DNA of 64,000 bases from Phyllobacteriaceae bacterium. Its GTDB lineage: Bacteria > Pseudomonadota > Alphaproteobacteria > Rhizobiales > Rhizobiaceae. This document shows, piece after piece, positions 43,859 through 52,756 of the stretch; position 1 is the first letter of the stretch, and each line of letters opens with the position of its first letter. The DNA lies in contig PAPF01000024.1 of NCBI GenBank assembly GCA_002708825.1, positions 1 through 64,000 of the forward strand, read 5' to 3'. Both the position numbers and the translations under genes were made by a program. The notes under the pieces were generated by a model, which did no database searches, was not told the DNA's origin, and worked only from the letters and a program-made list of their open reading frames with translations.

Positions 43859-44485
43859 TCACGCCATGTCGGCGAAAAACGGTCCGCGCCGGGTCGCCAG
43901 CGCATGATCGACATGCTCCACCCGGTCCTGCCCCCAGAAGACCTCGCCATTGAGCACATAGGTCGGGCTTCCGAGCGCGCCGGCTGCGATTGCCGCCTCG
44001 GTATTGGCGTCGACAAGCGCGTTGACCGCTTCGCCACGCGCCCTGGCGATGATGGCGGCGGCATCGAAGCCGGCCTTTTCCAGCCGGTCGGCCAGCACCG
44101 CGTCGTCGGCCACGTTCAACTCGTCCACCCAGACGGCGCGATAGAGGCTGTCGAGATAGGCGAAGGCATCCGCCCCGTCCTCCACCAGCGCCGCGACCGT
44201 TGCGTCGGCCAGCGCGGGATCGGTGGGGAAATGCGCCGGTTTCAGGTTGACCGGCAGGTTCCGCATCGCCGCGATCCGCTGCAGTTCGAGCATGCGGTAG
44301 CGCTGGCGCGGAACCGGGCGCTGGGCAAGCGGCACCGCGCCGGAGGTCTGGAACACCGTGCCGAGCCTGAAAGGACGCAGATCCAGCACCGCGCCGTGAC
44401 GCCGCGCCACCGCGCCGATGGCCTGATGGCCGAAATAGCTGAAGGGCGAGATGCAGGTGAAATAATAGTCGATATGTGCCGTCAA
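43859..44485 (-). CDS. 2-hydroxychromene-2-carboxylate isomerase family protein
   Basis: 208 residues, thioredoxin-fold DsbA/GST-kappa type. 'DYYFTCISPFSYFGHQAI' carries the glutathione-activating Ser, and 'GALGSPTYVLNGEVFWGQDR' is the typical C-terminal signature. The founding enzyme acts in naphthalene degradation; in this acyl-CoA operon it may handle other substrates. TTG start with GAGGTGAG upstream. Last gene of the fad-type operon, 83 bases after the thioesterase. Confidence 0.88.
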   Translation of the reverse strand: MTAHIDYYFTCISPFSYFGHQAIGAVARRHGAVLDLRPFRLGTVFQTSGAVPLAQRPVPRQRYRMLELQRIAAMRNLPVNLKPAHFPTDPALADATVAALVEDGADAFAYLDSLYRAVWVDELNVADDAVLADRLEKAGFDAAAIIARARGEAVNALVDANTEAAIAAGALGSPTYVLNGEVFWGQDRVEHVDHALATRRGPFFADMA

Positions 44486-44568
44486 TTGCTCACCTCGCTT
44501 CGCTGCTTTGCGCGCGTATCGGCATGCAGGTTAGGGCATGGCGGAAAAAAAGACAGGCCGAAAAACGG

Positions 44569-45123
44569 TCACGGTCCCGGCACTGCCTGCCTGGCAAAGG
44601 CGCGGATATTGGCGTGGGAGGCCATGAAGGCGCGTTCAGCCTCGGTCGGCGGGCGCGGCCGGTCCTCGTAGCCCAGCGCCTCGATCACTTCGCCAGCGCG
44701 GATGAAATGGCGGTTGGCGAAATCGTAGATGCCGGCGGTCGTCATGACCACGGCGGCCGTGGTGCCATCCTCCAGCAGGAAGCGGTGGCGGCCGATGATC
44801 TGGCTTTCCTCCCAGGTCTCGATGGTGGAGACCACGTCGAACCGCTTCCAGAGCCGGATCTCGCGCACATAGACCGCCTGCACGCCGCCCATGAGCGGAC
44901 CCCAGTTGCGCGACCGCGTGAGCTTGAGAAGCCCGGAGCGGAAGAAGATGTCGAGCCGGCCGCAATCGGCCAGCATCATGTAGCGGGCATTGTTGAGATG
45001 CAGGTTCGGGTCGATATCCGTCGGCAGGCAACGGAAGGTGAGCCGGCTTTCGTCACCTGCCCGGAAGGGACCGCGGCGGCGGTAAGTCGCCGCGATCCGG
45101 ATCATGCGGGCCCATACATACAT
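44569..45123 (-). CDS. Acyl-CoA thioesterase, 4HBT family
   Basis: 184 residues, a hot-dog fold. 'FRCLPTDIDPNLHLNNARYMMLADCGRLDIF' is the active-site helix region (D..(H)LNNARY) of the PaaI/YbgC-related 4HBT_2 group, and 'GIYDFANRHFI' near the end follows. It likely removes CoA from fatty or branched acyl chains within the beta-oxidation operon. ATG 45105 is an alternative start. 21 bases after fadB. Confidence 0.87.
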   Translation of the reverse strand: MYVWARMIRIAATYRRRGPFRAGDESRLTFRCLPTDIDPNLHLNNARYMMLADCGRLDIFFRSGLLKLTRSRNWGPLMGGVQAVYVREIRLWKRFDVVSTIETWEESQIIGRHRFLLEDGTTAAVVMTTAGIYDFANRHFIRAGEVIEALGYEDRPRPPTEAERAFMASHANIRAFARQAVPGP

Positions 45124-45144
45124 GGGATCGGAGCCCTTCCGGCC

Positions 45145-47364
45145 TCAGGCGGCCTGCCTCTCTTCCGCCTTCGCGCCGTAGCGCTCGTAGAAGGTCTCGC
45201 CCTTTTCGGCCATCTCGACCAGGCCCTTCGGCGCCTTGAACTGCTTGCCGTATTTCTTCTGCAGCTTCTTCGCCAGGTCGACGAATTCGGCCATGCCCAT
45301 GCCGTCGATATAGGACAGCGCGCCGCCGGTATAGGGCGCGAAGCCGAAGGCCAGGATGGAGCCGACATCGGCCTCGCGTGGATCGGTGACGATGCCCTCT
45401 TCCATCACGCGGGCCGCTTCCAGCGCAATGGTGACGAGGAAGCGCTGCTTGAGTTCCTCCACATCCACCTTGTCCGGGTCCTGCTGCGGATAGAGATCCT
45501 TCAGGCCGGGCCACAGGTGCTTCTTGGCGGGCTTCGCCGGATAATCGTAGAAGCCCTTGCCGTTCTTGCGGCCCAGACGGCCATGGGTGTCGACCAGGGT
45601 GTCGACCAGTTCGACATGGCGCATGTCGACGGCCTTCTCGCCCATGTCGCGGATGGTCTGCTTGAGGATCTTCTGCGACAGGTCGATGGCGGTCTCGTCG
45701 TTGAGCGCCAGCGGCCCGACCGGCATGCCGGCCATCTTGGCGGCATTCTCGATCATGGCCGGCGGCACGCCCTCGATGAGCATGTTGTAGGCTTCCGACA
45801 TGTAGCGCAGCACGCAGCGGTTGACGTAGAAGCCGCGCGTGTCATTGACCACGATCGGCGTCTTCCTGATCGCGCGGACATAGTCGATAGCGGTAGCCAG
45901 CGCCTTGTCGCCGGTCTTCTTGCCCATGATGATTTCCACCAGCATCATCTTGTCGACGGGCGAGAAGAAGTGGATGCCGATGAAGTTCTTCGGACGCTTC
46001 GAGTTCTTCGCCAGCCCGGTGATCGGGATGGTGGAGGTGTTTGAGGCGAAGATGCCGGAGGACTTCAGCACGGCCTCGGCCTTCTCCGTCACACCCTTCT
46101 TGACCTCCGAATCCTCGAACACCGCCTCGATGACGAGATCGGCGCCGTCCAGTTCGGCATAGTCCGGCGTGGCCGTGATCAGCGAGAGCAGCTTTTCCTT
46201 GTCCTCCGCCGTGGCGCGGCCCTTCTTGATGAGGCCGTCCATCAGGCTGGCGGAATGGGCCTTGCCCTTGTCGGCGGCTTCCTGGTCGCGGTCCACCAGG
46301 ACGACAGGGATACCGGCCTTCGCGGTGACATAGGCAATGCCTGCACCCATGAAGCCGGCGCCGAGGACACCGACCTTTTTGAACTTCACCGGCTTGACGC
46401 CTTCCGGCCGGCGCGCGCCCTTGTTGAGTTCCTGCAGGGAGACGAAGAGCGAGCGGATCATCATGCCCGCCTCGGTGGTCTGAAGTATCTCGGCGAAATA
46501 GCGTTGCTCGATCCGCAGGGCCGTGTCGAAGGGTACCAGCAGGCCCTCATAGATGCACTTCAGGATGGCGGTCGCGGCCGGATAGTTGCCATAGGACTGC
46601 TTGCGCAGATGGGCGATGGCCGGCGGGAAGAGATTGGCTCCGGCCGCGGAATAGACGGGTCCGCCGGGCAGCTTGAAGCCCTTCCTGTCCCAGGGCTGGA
46701 CCGGCTCCAGGCCGTCCCGGATCAGCTTCTTCGCCTCCTCGACCAGTTTCTTCGCCGGCACGACGGATGTCACCAGGCCCATCTTGAGCGCCTTGGCGGG
46801 CGTCAGTGTCTGGCCCGTCGTCATCATCTGCATGGCCGACTGGGTATCGGTCAGGCGCGGCACGCGCTGGGTGCCGCCGGCTCCCGGAAAGATGCCGACC
46901 TTGACTTCCGGCAGGGCGATCTTCACCGCGTCGCTGTCAGCGACGACGCGGGCATGGCAGGCCAGCGACAGTTCGAAGGCCCCGCCCATGCAGGTGCCGT
47001 TGATGGCGGACACCCAGGGCTTGCCAGAGGTCTCCAGCTTGCGCCACAGCCAGTTCATGCGCCCGGCGGCGTCGAAGACCAGTTCGGCGGCCCTGGCCGG
47101 ATCCTTCGCCTTGGCGTCGCGGATCGTGTCGAAGATGCCGCGCAGCATGGTCAGGTCCGCACCGCCGGAGAAGCTGTCCTTCTTGCCGGAGGTGAAGACG
47201 GCGCCCTTGACCGCCTCATCGGCGACCACCTGGTCGATGATCGCGTCGATCTCGTCCATCACCTCCTGGGTGAAGACATTCATCGACTTGTCGGGCATGT
47301 CCCAGGTGACGAGCGCGATGCCGTCGGCGTCCACGTCGACCGTGAAATTCCTGTATTCAGCCAT
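45145..47364 (-). CDS. fadB: Multifunctional enoyl-CoA hydratase / 3-hydroxyacyl-CoA dehydrogenase
   Basis: 739 residues, the alpha subunit of the beta-oxidation complex. Residues 1-190 form the crotonase domain with oxyanion Gly's and Glu's in '[19 protein letters not shown]' and '[18 protein letters not shown]'. The Rossmann motif '[18 protein letters not shown]' starts near residue 335, followed by '[12 protein letters not shown]' and the catalytic His of '[13 protein letters not shown]'. The two C-terminal HCDH domains complete it. Eighteen bases after the thiolase, together the FadA/FadB pair. FadJ is an alternative name. Confidence 0.95.
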   Translation of the reverse strand: MAEYRNFTVDVDADGIALVTWDMPDKSMNVFTQEVMDEIDAIIDQVVADEAVKGAVFTSGKKDSFSGGADLTMLRGIFDTIRDAKAKDPARAAELVFDAAGRMNWLWRKLETSGKPWVSAINGTCMGGAFELSLACHARVVADSDAVKIALPEVKVGIFPGAGGTQRVPRLTDTQSAMQMMTTGQTLTPAKALKMGLVTSVVPAKKLVEEAKKLIRDGLEPVQPWDRKGFKLPGGPVYSAAGANLFPPAIAHLRKQSYGNYPAATAILKCIYEGLLVPFDTALRIEQRYFAEILQTTEAGMMIRSLFVSLQELNKGARRPEGVKPVKFKKVGVLGAGFMGAGIAYVTAKAGIPVVLVDRDQEAADKGKAHSASLMDGLIKKGRATAEDKEKLLSLITATPDYAELDGADLVIEAVFEDSEVKKGVTEKAEAVLKSSGIFASNTSTIPITGLAKNSKRPKNFIGIHFFSPVDKMMLVEIIMGKKTGDKALATAIDYVRAIRKTPIVVNDTRGFYVNRCVLRYMSEAYNMLIEGVPPAMIENAAKMAGMPVGPLALNDETAIDLSQKILKQTIRDMGEKAVDMRHVELVDTLVDTHGRLGRKNGKGFYDYPAKPAKKHLWPGLKDLYPQQDPDKVDVEELKQRFLVTIALEAARVMEEGIVTDPREADVGSILAFGFAPYTGGALSYIDGMGMAEFVDLAKKLQKKYGKQFKAPKGLVEMAEKGETFYERYGAKAEERQAA

Positions 47365-47382
47365 TTTCTTTCTCTCTCCCGG

Positions 47383-48591
47383 TCAGACGCGTTCGATGAT
47401 GGTGGCGGTGCCCATGCCCGCGCCGATGCACAGCGTGACGAGCGCGGTGTTGAGATCACGGCGCTCCAGTTCGTCCAGAACGGTGCCGAAGATCATGGCA
47501 CCGGTCGCGCCCAGCGGATGGCCCATGGCAATCGCGCCGCCATTCACGTTGATCCTGTCGTGGGGAATCTCGAAGGCCTGCATGTAGCGCAGAACGACGG
47601 AGGCGAAGGCCTCGTTGAGCTCGAACAGGTCGATGTCGGAGATCTTCATCTTCGCGCGCTTCAAGAGCTTTTCCGTCACGTCCACCGGGCCGGTCAGCAT
47701 GATGGCCGGTTCGGACCCGATGTTGGTGAAGGCACGGATGCGGGCGCGCGGCTTCAGGCCCATGGTCTTGCCGGCCTTTTTCGAGCCGAGCAGGACGGCG
47801 GCGGCTCCATCGACGATGCCCGACGAATTGCCGGCATGGTGGACGTAGTTGATGCCCTCGATCTCCGGATAACGCTGGACGGCGACGGCCTCGAAGCCGC
47901 CCATCTCGCCAGGCATGACGAAGGAGGGGTTGAGCGAGGCCAGCGACTGCATGTCGGTGCCGGGCCGCATGTGCTCGTCACGATCCAGGATGGTCAGGCC
48001 GTTCTGGTCCTTGATCGGGATGACGGAATTCCTGAACCAGCCCTTCTCCCAGGCGTGGGCGGCGCGCTTCTGGCTTTCCACCGCATAGGCGTCCACGTCG
48101 TCGCGCGAGAAGCCGTGCTTGGTGGCGATCAGGTCCGCCGAGACGCCCTGCGGCATGAAATAGGACGGCAGGCCGACCGAGGGGTCCATGAACCAGGCGC
48201 CGCCGGACATGCCCATGCCGACGCGGGACATGCTTTCCACGCCGCCGGCGATGACGATGTCATCGGCGCCCTGGGCGATCTTGGCAGCGCCGAAATTGAT
48301 GGCGTCGAGACCGGACGCGCAGAAACGCGAGATCTGCATGCCCGGCGCCTTGATGTCGTAGCCGGCCTCGAAGGCGGAGGCGCGCGGAATGACCGAACCG
48401 GCCTCGCCGACCGGATCGACGCAGCCGAAGATGATGTCGTCGACCGTGCCGGTGTCGAGCCCGTTGCGGTCGCGCACGGCTTCCAGCACCTTCGCGCCGA
48501 GGCGCACGGCCGGCACCTCGTGCAGGCTGCCGTCCTTCTTGCCGCGTCCGCGAGGCGTGCGCACGGCGTCATATACATATGCATCTGCCAT
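47383..48591 (-). CDS. fadA: Acetyl-CoA acyltransferase (thiolase)
   Basis: 402 residues. '[19 protein letters not shown]' holds the nucleophilic Cys, '[19 protein letters not shown]' the His, and '[13 protein letters not shown]' the second Cys. It performs the last step of beta-oxidation, releasing acetyl-CoA. ATG 48591 with AAGGAGAC is clear; the track ORF extends further without support. It lies between acyl-CoA dehydrogenase and fadB in the operon. Confidence 0.95.
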   Translation of the reverse strand: MADAYVYDAVRTPRGRGKKDGSLHEVPAVRLGAKVLEAVRDRNGLDTGTVDDIIFGCVDPVGEAGSVIPRASAFEAGYDIKAPGMQISRFCASGLDAINFGAAKIAQGADDIVIAGGVESMSRVGMGMSGGAWFMDPSVGLPSYFMPQGVSADLIATKHGFSRDDVDAYAVESQKRAAHAWEKGWFRNSVIPIKDQNGLTILDRDEHMRPGTDMQSLASLNPSFVMPGEMGGFEAVAVQRYPEIEGINYVHHAGNSSGIVDGAAAVLLGSKKAGKTMGLKPRARIRAFTNIGSEPAIMLTGPVDVTEKLLKRAKMKISDIDLFELNEAFASVVLRYMQAFEIPHDRINVNGGAIAMGHPLGATGAMIFGTVLDELERRDLNTALVTLCIGAGMGTATIIERV

Positions 48592-48617
48592 GGGATGTCT
48601 CCTTCCTGTGCCGCAGA

Positions 48618-49790
48618 TCAGAGGCTGCGGGCAATCAAAAGCTTCATGATTTCGTTGGTGCCGCCATAGATGCGCTGCACGCGGGCATCGCGGAACATGC
48701 GGGCAATGGGATATTCGTTCATGTAACCGTAGCCGCCATGCAGTTGCAGGCACTCGTCGATGATCTTGTTCTGCAGATCACTGAGCCAATACTTGGCCAT
48801 CGAGGCAAGTTCCGCGGTCAGGCGGCCTTCCAGATGTTCTGCCACGCAGTGATTGTAGAAGGCGCGGCCGACGGTCGCCTCGGTCTTGGCCTCGGCCAGC
48901 TTGAACTGCGTGTTCTGGAATTCCAGCACCGCCTTGCCGAAGGCCTTGCGCTCCTTGACGTAATCGACGGTCAGCGCCAATGCCCGTTCGATCATGGCAA
49001 TGGCCGTCGCGCCGATCATCAGGCGCTCCTGCGGCAATTGCTGCATGAGCTGGACGAAGCCGTGGCCCTCCTCCGCACCGAGCAGGTTGGAGGTAGGCAC
49101 GCGAACGTCGTTGAAGAAAAGCTCCGACGTGTCATTGGACTTCAGGCCGACCTTGTCGAGGTTGCGGCCGCGTTCGAAACCCTCGACCTCATCGGTTTCC
49201 ACCACGATCAGCGACGTGCCCTTCGCACCGGCCGACGGATCGGTCTTGGTAACGACGATGATCAGGTTGGCGTTCTGGCCGTTGGTGATGAAGGTCTTGG
49301 AGCCGTTGATGGCGTAATGGTTGCCATCGCGCCGGGCCGTGGTCCTGATGCCCTGCAGGTCGGAACCTGCCGCAGGCTCCGTCATCGCGATGGCGCCGAT
49401 CAGCTCGCCGGAAACCATCCGCGGCAGCCATTTCCGCTTCTGCTCCTCCGACCCGTAGTGAACGATGTAGGGCGCGACGATGGAATTGTGCAGGCCGATG
49501 CCGAAGCCGTCGACGCCGACATGGCTGATGGCCTCGATGATGGCGGTCTCGTGGGCATAAGTGCCGCCCGCCCCGCCATATTCCTCCGGCACGGCCGGGC
49601 AGAGCAGGCCCGCCTCGCCGGCCTTCAGCCAGTGCTCGCGGCCGACGATCTCGTTCTTCTCGAAGTCCTCGTAATGGGGCGCGATCTCGGCTTCGAGCCA
49701 TTTCGTCGCCATGTCCTTGAGCATGGAGACGTCCTCGGTCTCCCAGGATGGGCGGGTGACGCCCAGTATGTCGGCCGGGTTTGCAGCCAT
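48618..49790 (-). CDS. Acyl-CoA dehydrogenase (long-chain type)
   Basis: 390 residues, FAD enzyme of the first beta-oxidation step. 'AIAMTEPAAGSDLQGIRTTA' and 'YAINGSKTFITNGQNANL' are FAD and substrate contact motifs. Instead of the medium-chain base in 'YEGT' it has 'IYGGTNEIMK', while 'MQQLPQERLMIG' offers the Glu used by long-chain and isovaleryl-type enzymes. It is 26 bases before the thiolase. Confidence 0.93.
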   Translation of the reverse strand: MAANPADILGVTRPSWETEDVSMLKDMATKWLEAEIAPHYEDFEKNEIVGREHWLKAGEAGLLCPAVPEEYGGAGGTYAHETAIIEAISHVGVDGFGIGLHNSIVAPYIVHYGSEEQKRKWLPRMVSGELIGAIAMTEPAAGSDLQGIRTTARRDGNHYAINGSKTFITNGQNANLIIVVTKTDPSAGAKGTSLIVVETDEVEGFERGRNLDKVGLKSNDTSELFFNDVRVPTSNLLGAEEGHGFVQLMQQLPQERLMIGATAIAMIERALALTVDYVKERKAFGKAVLEFQNTQFKLAEAKTEATVGRAFYNHCVAEHLEGRLTAELASMAKYWLSDLQNKIIDECLQLHGGYGYMNEYPIARMFRDARVQRIYGGTNEIMKLLIARSL

Positions 49791-49830
49791 CGGTATCCTC
49801 CCGGATCTGCGGTTCCAGAAAACCGGAGCG

Positions 49831-49848
49831 GGCCGGTCTGACCGGCCC
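49831..49848. terminator. GC-rich hairpin between two acyl-CoA dehydrogenase genes
   Basis: GGCCGG-TCTGA-CCGGCC forms a strong stem within the 81-base gap. On the minus strand no long T run follows, so it may be a processing or partial termination element rather than a full terminator. Confidence 0.35.
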
Positions 49849-49871
49849 GTTCCCTTTTCTTCAAGACGAAC

Positions 49872-51668
49872 TTAGAACGCCTCGGCGGGCAATGCCATCA
49901 TGGAATCGGCACCTGCCTGGATGCGGGCCAGGCGCATGCCGGTCTCGGGCATGAGCCGCTCCATGAAGAACGTGGCGGTCACGAGCTTGGCGTCAAGGAA
50001 TTCCTTCGAATCGCTGGCGCCGCTGTCGAGTTGCTCGTGGGCGGCCTTGGCGGTCATCGCCCACATGTAGCCCAGCGCCACGAGACCGAAGAGGTGCATG
50101 TAGTCGGTGGAGCCGGCGCCGGCATTGTCGGGCTTAGCCATGGCGTTCTGCACGAACCACATGGTGGCGGCCTGAAGGTCATTCAGGCCCTTCTTGAGCG
50201 CCTTGGTGAAGCCCTTCATGCGCTCGTCCTCGCGATGGGCCTCGCAGAACTCGCCCACTTCGCTGAAGAAGGCCTGCACGGCGCGCCCGCCATTGGCCGG
50301 CAGCTTGCGGCCGACGAGGTCGAGTGCCTGGATGCCATTGGCGCCCTCGTAGATCATGGCGATGCGGGCATCGCGGACATACTGGCTCATGCCCCATTCC
50401 TCGATGTAGCCGTGGCCGCCATACATCTGCTGGGCGTTGACCGCGTTCTCGAAGCCCTTGTCGGTGAGCACGCCCTTGATGATCGGGGTGAGCAGGCCCA
50501 TGACATCGTCAGCCTCCTGGCGCTCCTTTTCGTCGCCGGACCGGTGGGCGACGTCGGACTTCAGCGCGCTCCACAGGATGAAGGCGCGGCCGCCCTCGTT
50601 GAAGGCCCTGATGGTCATCAGCGTGCGGCGGACATCGGGATGGACGATGATCGGATCGGCCTTCTTGTCGGGCGCCTTCGGGCCGGTCAGCGCGCGGCCC
50701 TGGATACGCTCGCGGGCATAGGCCACGGCATTCTGGTAGGCGATCTCGGAGACCGAAAGGCCCTGCAGGCCGACGCCGAGACGCGCCTCGTTCATCATCG
50801 TGAACATGGCCTTCAGGCCCTTGTGCGCCTCGCCGATGAGATAGCCGGTCGCATCGTCGTAGTTCATGACGCAGGTGGCGTTGCCGTGAATGCCCATCTT
50901 CTCCTCAATGGAGCCGCAGGTCACCCCGTTGCGGGCGCCCGGATTGCCATCGGCATCGAGCACGAACTTGGGCACGATGAACAGCGAGATGCCCTTGACG
51001 CCCTCCGGCGCACCCTCGATGCGGGCGAGCACGAGATGGATGATGTTTTCCGACAGGTCATGTTCGCCGGCGGAGATGAAGATCTTCTGGCCGGAAATGC
51101 GGTAGCTGCCATCGTCCTGCGGCACGGCCTTGGTGCGCAGCAGGCCGAGATCGGTGCCACAATGGGGCTCGGTCAGGTTCATCGTCCCGGTCCACACACC
51201 CTCGGCCATCTTCGGGATGTAGGCCTGCTTCTGTTCGTCGGTGCCGTGCGCGAGGATGGCCGCCATGGCGCCCTGGGTGAGGCCGGGATACATCATGAAG
51301 GCCATGTTGGCCGAGGACATGTACTCGCCAACCGCGGTGTGCAGCGTGTAGGGCAGGTTCTGGCCACCGAATTCCTCCGGAAGGGCAAGACCCATCCAGC
51401 CGCCGGCGCGATATTCCTCGTAGGCTGCCTTGAAGCCTTGCGGCGTGGTGACCGAACCGTCGTCGTGGCGGGTGCAGCCCTGCTGGTCACCGACCTGGTT
51501 GAGCGGGAACATCACGTTCTCGGCCAGCTTGGCGCCTTCCTCCAGAATGGCCTCGACGACATCGAGCGAAGCGTCGGAAAAGCCCGGCAGGTTGCTGAAG
51601 CGTTCGTAACCAAGCACGTCCCTGAGGACGAAAAGCGTATCCTTTACCGGCGCGGAATAGGTCGGCAT
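49872..51668 (-). CDS. Acyl-CoA dehydrogenase with extended C-terminus (DmdC/FadE-like)
   Basis: 598 residues, the longer family with a C-terminal extra domain. '[20 protein letters not shown]' and '[16 protein letters not shown]' are the flavin motifs; '[18 protein letters not shown]' has the catalytic Glu. '[21 protein letters not shown]' is also characteristic. Some relatives act on 3-methylmercaptopropionyl-CoA. First gene of the operon, downstream of the palindrome-bearing promoter. Confidence 0.93.
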   Translation of the reverse strand: MPTYSAPVKDTLFVLRDVLGYERFSNLPGFSDASLDVVEAILEEGAKLAENVMFPLNQVGDQQGCTRHDDGSVTTPQGFKAAYEEYRAGGWMGLALPEEFGGQNLPYTLHTAVGEYMSSANMAFMMYPGLTQGAMAAILAHGTDEQKQAYIPKMAEGVWTGTMNLTEPHCGTDLGLLRTKAVPQDDGSYRISGQKIFISAGEHDLSENIIHLVLARIEGAPEGVKGISLFIVPKFVLDADGNPGARNGVTCGSIEEKMGIHGNATCVMNYDDATGYLIGEAHKGLKAMFTMMNEARLGVGLQGLSVSEIAYQNAVAYARERIQGRALTGPKAPDKKADPIIVHPDVRRTLMTIRAFNEGGRAFILWSALKSDVAHRSGDEKERQEADDVMGLLTPIIKGVLTDKGFENAVNAQQMYGGHGYIEEWGMSQYVRDARIAMIYEGANGIQALDLVGRKLPANGGRAVQAFFSEVGEFCEAHREDERMKGFTKALKKGLNDLQAATMWFVQNAMAKPDNAGAGSTDYMHLFGLVALGYMWAMTAKAAHEQLDSGASDSKEFLDAKLVTATFFMERLMPETGMRLARIQAGADSMMALPAEAF

Positions 51669-51733
51669 GGGTTCCTCCAATGAGATGATCCGGGCCAAGC
51701 GCCGCCTTCTCTGGCGCTTCCCTTTCGTACGCA

Positions 51734-51761
51734 AGAATATTGACGTTTACGCAAACGTCAA
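51734..51761 (-). promoter_or_regulatory. Promoter of the acyl-CoA degradation operon
   Basis: On the minus strand TTGACG, a 16-base spacer and TATTCT. The -35 box and spacer are inside the palindrome at 51740-51761, so a bound regulator would control access. Confidence 0.55.
51740..51761. promoter_or_regulatory. Operator palindrome, probable MerR-family site
   Basis: Half-sites TTGACGTTTAC and GCAAACGTCAA are inverted copies with one mismatch. This looks like the sites described for LiuR-type MerR regulators of branched-chain and fatty acid degradation. A similar site lies upstream of the adjacent merR gene. Confidence 0.6.
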
Positions 51762-51826
51762 TAGCGATCGGGCCGTTTCAGTTTGGCATGTGCGTCAAAG
51801 ATCGGGCATACCTTGATACCGTTCAT

Positions 51827-51864
51827 GAAAAAGCCCCTCGCGCCGGTCGGGCGGAGGGGCTTTC
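51827..51864 (-). terminator. Terminator after merR
   Basis: AAAGCCCCTC and GAGGGGCTTT are complementary around a GC loop, followed on the minus strand by TTTTT. It is placed 17 bases after the regulator gene. Confidence 0.7.
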
Positions 51865-51880
51865 GGGCCTCTTGCGAGCA

Positions 51881-52336
51881 TCACATGACGCCGGCGGCGC
51901 CCGTTCTTTCCTTCAGAAGCCGCTTCACGGTGTTCATCGCGCCCGAGAGTTCGCCGATCGCCTCCTCGAGCGCTTCGCGCTGTGCGTTCAGCCTGGCCAT
52001 CTGCCGTTCGGACTTCTCCAGCGTCACCTTCAATTGCCGGACGTTGGATCCTTCGGGTTCGTAGAGATCCATCATCTGCTTCACCTCGCGCAGCGAGAAA
52101 CCGACCTTGCGGCCCAGCAGGATGAGTTTGAGGCGCGTCTGGTCGCGGCGATCGTAAAGGCGCATGTTGCCTTCGCGCAGCGGGTTCAGAAGTCCCTTGT
52201 CCTCGTAGAAGCGCAATGTGCGCAGCGTCACGCCGTATTCCTCGGCCATCTCGCCGATACGCTTGTATCCGGCCTCGACCTCGCGCTCCGGCCGCAGGTT
52301 TGCGGCACCCGATGCCGCGGCTGTTGTCATGTCCAT
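51881..52336 (-). CDS. MerR-family transcriptional regulator (LiuR-like)
   Basis: 151 residues. The N-terminal winged helix-turn-helix reads 'YKRIGEMAEEYGVTLRTLRFYEDKGLL', then 'RLYDRRDQTRLKLILLGRKVGFSL', followed by the dimerisation coiled coil ('LEKSERQMARLNAQREALEEA'). No Cys effector cluster, so it is not a metal sensor. The adjacent palindromic sites point to control of the acyl-CoA operon and itself, as for LiuR. An ATG 6 bases further in (second Met) is possible. Confidence 0.88.
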   Translation of the reverse strand: MDMTTAAASGAANLRPEREVEAGYKRIGEMAEEYGVTLRTLRFYEDKGLLNPLREGNMRLYDRRDQTRLKLILLGRKVGFSLREVKQMMDLYEPEGSNVRQLKVTLEKSERQMARLNAQREALEEAIGELSGAMNTVKRLLKERTGAAGVM

Positions 52337-52432
52337 GATGTCTTCATCTTTCCGTATCCACGACGCGTCTGGCCCGGTCCGCGATTACAGGCGGAAGCCC
52401 GGAAATCCGGTCCGGGGGCGTTCGTGGGCATC

Positions 52433-52452
52433 TGACGTTTACGTAAGCGCCA
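52433..52452. promoter_or_regulatory. Second MerR-type site, upstream of merR
   Basis: TGACGTTTACGTAAGCGCCA keeps the left half of the operon palindrome exactly; the right half has two changes. It lies about 97 bases before merR, suggesting autoregulation. The gene-free stretch 52337-52756 contains this and the CtrA-like box. Confidence 0.5.
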
Positions 52453-52555
52453 TATACGCTGGGGAAGGCGCGCTTTCAAGGGGCGGCGCCAGCCAAGCGG
52501 CGGTTTTTTACCAAATGGTCGGGATTGTGCAAGCACCCCGCCATCCGGCGTGAGG

Positions 52556-52570
52556 TTAACGCCTTGTTTA
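52556..52570. promoter_or_regulatory. CtrA-like box upstream of podJ-like gene
   Basis: TTAA-N7-TTTA, one base from the CtrA consensus TTAA-N7-TTAA, 187 bases before the podJ-like ATG. CtrA regulates polarity genes in related bacteria; the match here is imperfect. Confidence 0.35.
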
Positions 52571-52756
52571 CCATGATCGGATGAATGTGGGCCGTCGGTG
52601 ATTTGCGCCACCTGTTTTCGCGTTTCATGGCCCACCACCCAGGCGGACGAGCCTGGCCGGGACGGCAGCATCCCTGCCATCCGGGCCAGCCGGACAGCCA
52701 GGCAAGACAAAGCGGGTACCCGGCATGGTGCCAACAACTTGCAAGCGGGCGTTTCG

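Noticed and set aside
46255-48669. 804-residue plus-strand ORF
   Set aside because: It is antisense to fadB and fadA, with His/Gly/Asp/Arg-rich composition typical of a GC-rich shadow frame.
50031-51683. 550-residue plus-strand ORF
   Set aside because: Fully antisense to a clear acyl-CoA dehydrogenase gene.
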